Source of the DNA: Desulfobacterales bacterium HSG17
GTDB lineage: Bacteria; Desulfobacterota; Desulfobacteria; Desulfobacterales; Desulfococcaceae
Assembly: GCA_030377945.1 (NCBI GenBank)
Contig: JAUCGD010000156.1
Coordinates: 1 to 7,308 of the forward strand
Length of the DNA stretch: 7,308 bases
Reading direction: 5' to 3'
Under the pieces are notes generated by a model. That model made no database searches and was not told where the DNA came from. It worked only from the letters and a program-made list of their open reading frames with translations. Position 1 is the stretch's first letter. Each line of letters starts with the position of its first letter. The translations under genes and the position numbers were made by a program. Of this stretch, positions 6,365 through 7,308 are shown in pieces.

Positions 6365-6384
6365 TCCTAATTTTATTAGGAGGG
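6365..6384 (+). promoter_or_regulatory. ribosome binding site of mfnB inside a small hairpin
   Basis: AGGAGGG at 6378-6384 lies six bases before the ATG at 6391. This fixes the mfnB start at 6391 instead of an earlier in-frame ATG at 6286. TCCTAA at 6365-6370 can pair with TTAGGA at 6376-6381 around a five-base loop, covering part of the Shine-Dalgarno. The six-pair AU-rich stem is weak, so any regulatory effect is speculative. Confidence 0.6.
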
Positions 6385-6390
6385 TCTATT

Positions 6391-7113
6391 ATGCAGCTAC
6401 TTATAAGTGTTGTAAATGAAAATGAAGCAAAAACCGCTTCCAAAGGAGGCGCTGATATAATTGATGTTAAAAATCCTCATGAGGGTGCCCTGGGTGCAAA
6501 TTTTCCCAACGTAATCCGCAGGATTCGACAATGCACACCTTCTGTTCTTTCTGTAAGTGCGGCCATTGGTGATGCACCGGATAAACCGGGTGCCACGGCA
6601 TTGGCCGCACTTGGAGCCTCGGTCTGTAATGTGCAGTATGTGAAGGTTGGGCTGTATGGAACAAAAACACCGCAACAGGCAGAATTTCTGCTTAAAGAAG
6701 TCTGCCGGGCAGTTAAAGAGTATGATTCCGGTATAAAAATTATAGCGGCAGCCTATGCTGATGCTCATAGAATCGGGGCTTTACCGCCAATGGAATCACC
6801 TTCTGTATCTAGTGAAGCAGGAGCAGACGGCTGTATGCTGGATACAGCCGTTAAGGATGGAAAAACGCTTTTTTCTCACCTTGGAGAAGAAGAATTGCGG
6901 AAATTTGTCCAAAACTGCCATAAACAAGGACTGGTCTGCGCCCTTGCAGGTTCTCTTGCTGAAGCTGATATTCCCAGAATATCAAAGATCGGCCCGGATA
7001 TCATCGGATTCAGGAGTGCTGCCTGCATAGGAGACCGGGTTAACGGAATTGTAAACCTCTGTCAGGTTGAACAGCTCAAAAATCTGATCTCTGCAAACAG
7101 GTCGCCTTTATGA
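6391..7113 (+). CDS. mfnB: (5-formylfuran-3-yl)methyl phosphate synthase, MfnB (DUF556)
   Basis: A 240-residue cytoplasmic TIM-barrel enzyme that condenses two glyceraldehyde-3-phosphate molecules to 4-(hydroxymethyl)-2-furancarboxaldehyde phosphate, the first step to the furan of methanofuran. With the start at 6391 the catalytic residues known from M. jannaschii fall at identical numbers: K27 in IIDVKNPHEGALGA, K85 in YVKVGLYG, D151 and K155 in MLDTAVKDGKTLF. Length is close to the archaeal enzyme (about 235). An upstream in-frame ATG at 6286 would add 35 hydrophobic residues, but it overlaps the divergent DUF447 start and lacks the strong AGGAGGG found before 6391. The neighbouring DUF447 gene supports a methanofuran/tetrahydromethanopterin context. 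No further genes of that pathway are in view. Downstream lies the palindromic cassette. Confidence 0.95.
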   Translation: MQLLISVVNENEAKTASKGGADIIDVKNPHEGALGANFPNVIRRIRQCTPSVLSVSAAIGDAPDKPGATALAALGASVCNVQYVKVGLYGTKTPQQAEFLLKEVCRAVKEYDSGIKIIAAAYADAHRIGALPPMESPSVSSEAGADGCMLDTAVKDGKTLFSHLGEEELRKFVQNCHKQGLVCALAGSLAEADIPRISKIGPDIIGFRSAACIGDRVNGIVNLCQVEQLKNLISANRSPL

Positions 7114-7155
7114 TGCCGGTATTATTAACCCTACAACGACACTTATGATTTTTAA

Positions 7156-7168
7156 GCCCCAACGGGGC
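7156..7168. repeat. small palindrome with AAC loop (first unit)
   Basis: GCCCC (7156-7160) and GGGGC (7164-7168) form a five-pair stem around the loop AAC. It is the first element of the repeat cassette after mfnB. It has no T tract, so it is not a standard terminator. Confidence 0.75.
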
Positions 7169-7180
7169 GGATTAATACAG

Positions 7181-7199
7181 CCCAGGCCAACGGCCTGGG
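7181..7199. repeat. larger palindrome with AAC loop (second unit)
   Basis: CCCAGGCC (7181-7188) and GGCCTGGG (7192-7199) form a perfect eight-pair GC-rich stem around AAC. The loop and its closing C-G pair are the same as in the palindrome at 7156-7168 although the outer stems differ. No run of T follows, so termination is not the obvious role, although the hairpin could protect or end the mfnB transcript. Confidence 0.8.
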
Positions 7200-7219
7200 A
7201 CTTGAGTATCAAAAATTAT

Positions 7220-7293
7220 TCAGCTCTGAAAGAGCGTGTTATTATAAAAATAAAATTCTGAAATTATTGTTTAATACGCTCTTTCAGAGCTGA
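7220..7293. repeat. nested inverted repeat, REP-like
   Basis: Arms at 7220-7241 and 7272-7293 are inverted copies of each other over 22 bases with one mismatch (7238), separated by a 30-base AT-rich loop. Each arm contains its own hairpin: GCTCT/AGAGC with loop GAA (7223-7235) and GCTCT/AGAGC with loop TTC (7278-7290). So it can fold either as one long stem or as two small stem-loops. Such a design is typical of interspersed REP-type elements mobilised by REP-associated tyrosine transposases. No transposase is present in the window. Confidence 0.8.
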
Positions 7294-7308
7294 CTTTTTG
7301 GTGGAATT

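Noticed and set aside
6286..6390. In-frame N-terminal extension of mfnB beginning at an ATG at 6286, with a hydrophobic stretch like a membrane anchor.
   Set aside because: A strong AGGAGGG precedes the ATG at 6391, the catalytic residues match the family numbering from that start, and the extension overlaps the divergent DUF447 start.
6397..6768. Minus-strand open frame of 123 codons across mfnB.
   Set aside because: It mirrors the well-supported mfnB frame, is rich in Cys and Ile as shadow frames often are, and has no family resemblance.
7181..7293. CRISPR array or riboswitch at the right end.
   Set aside because: The units are palindromes of different sequence without regular spacers, and no ligand-binding fold or downstream gene is visible.

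Overview
The window reads as a moderately AT-rich bacterial chromosome segment with eight convincing protein genes and a palindromic repeat cassette. No rRNA, tRNA, CRISPR array, transposase or integrase is visible. Gene content (a large caspase-like/FGE-sulfatase fusion, MobB for molybdenum cofactor, and an MfnB-type methanofuran enzyme next to a DUF447 protein) fits an anaerobic, metabolically versatile bacterium. A Desulfobacterota-like sulfate reducer (Desulfonema or Desulfococcus type) is my best guess, but it is inferred from gene content only.

Layout. Bases 1-341 are very AT-rich and non-coding apart from a possible nine-codon gene tail. A zinc-ribbon Nudix hydrolase follows (342-848). 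After a short spacer with a possible gene remnant comes the most unusual gene (1007-3034), a 675-residue protein. It has an N-terminal caspase fold whose His and Cys catalytic positions are both Tyr, an EF-hand-like loop, a helical linker, a TGNIK micro-repeat and a C-terminal FGE-sulfatase/C-type-lectin-like domain. The last ~30 residues of that domain look like the variable region of a diversity-generating retroelement (DGR) target. A KdgF-like cupin follows 33 bases later. Then come mobB and an HD-domain hydrolase overlapping by 4 bases (ATGA), and a PHP-domain phosphatase of the HisJ type. The PHP gene runs convergently into a DUF447 gene with a 17-base overlap. DUF447 is divergent from mfnB, whose four catalytic residues all sit at the M. 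jannaschii positions. The right end (7156-7293) is a set of nested small hairpins with recurring loop sequences, probably an interspersed REP-like element continuing past the window.

How the genes may work together. DUF447 and MfnB suggest methanofuran/tetrahydromethanopterin-linked C1 metabolism. MobB could supply the bis-MGD cofactor to formate or formylmethanofuran dehydrogenases, but that link is inference. The pseudo-caspase/FGE protein resembles proteins of caspase-based conflict or signalling systems in which a lectin-like domain is diversified. No reverse transcriptase or template repeat lies in this window, so a DGR would have to act from elsewhere.
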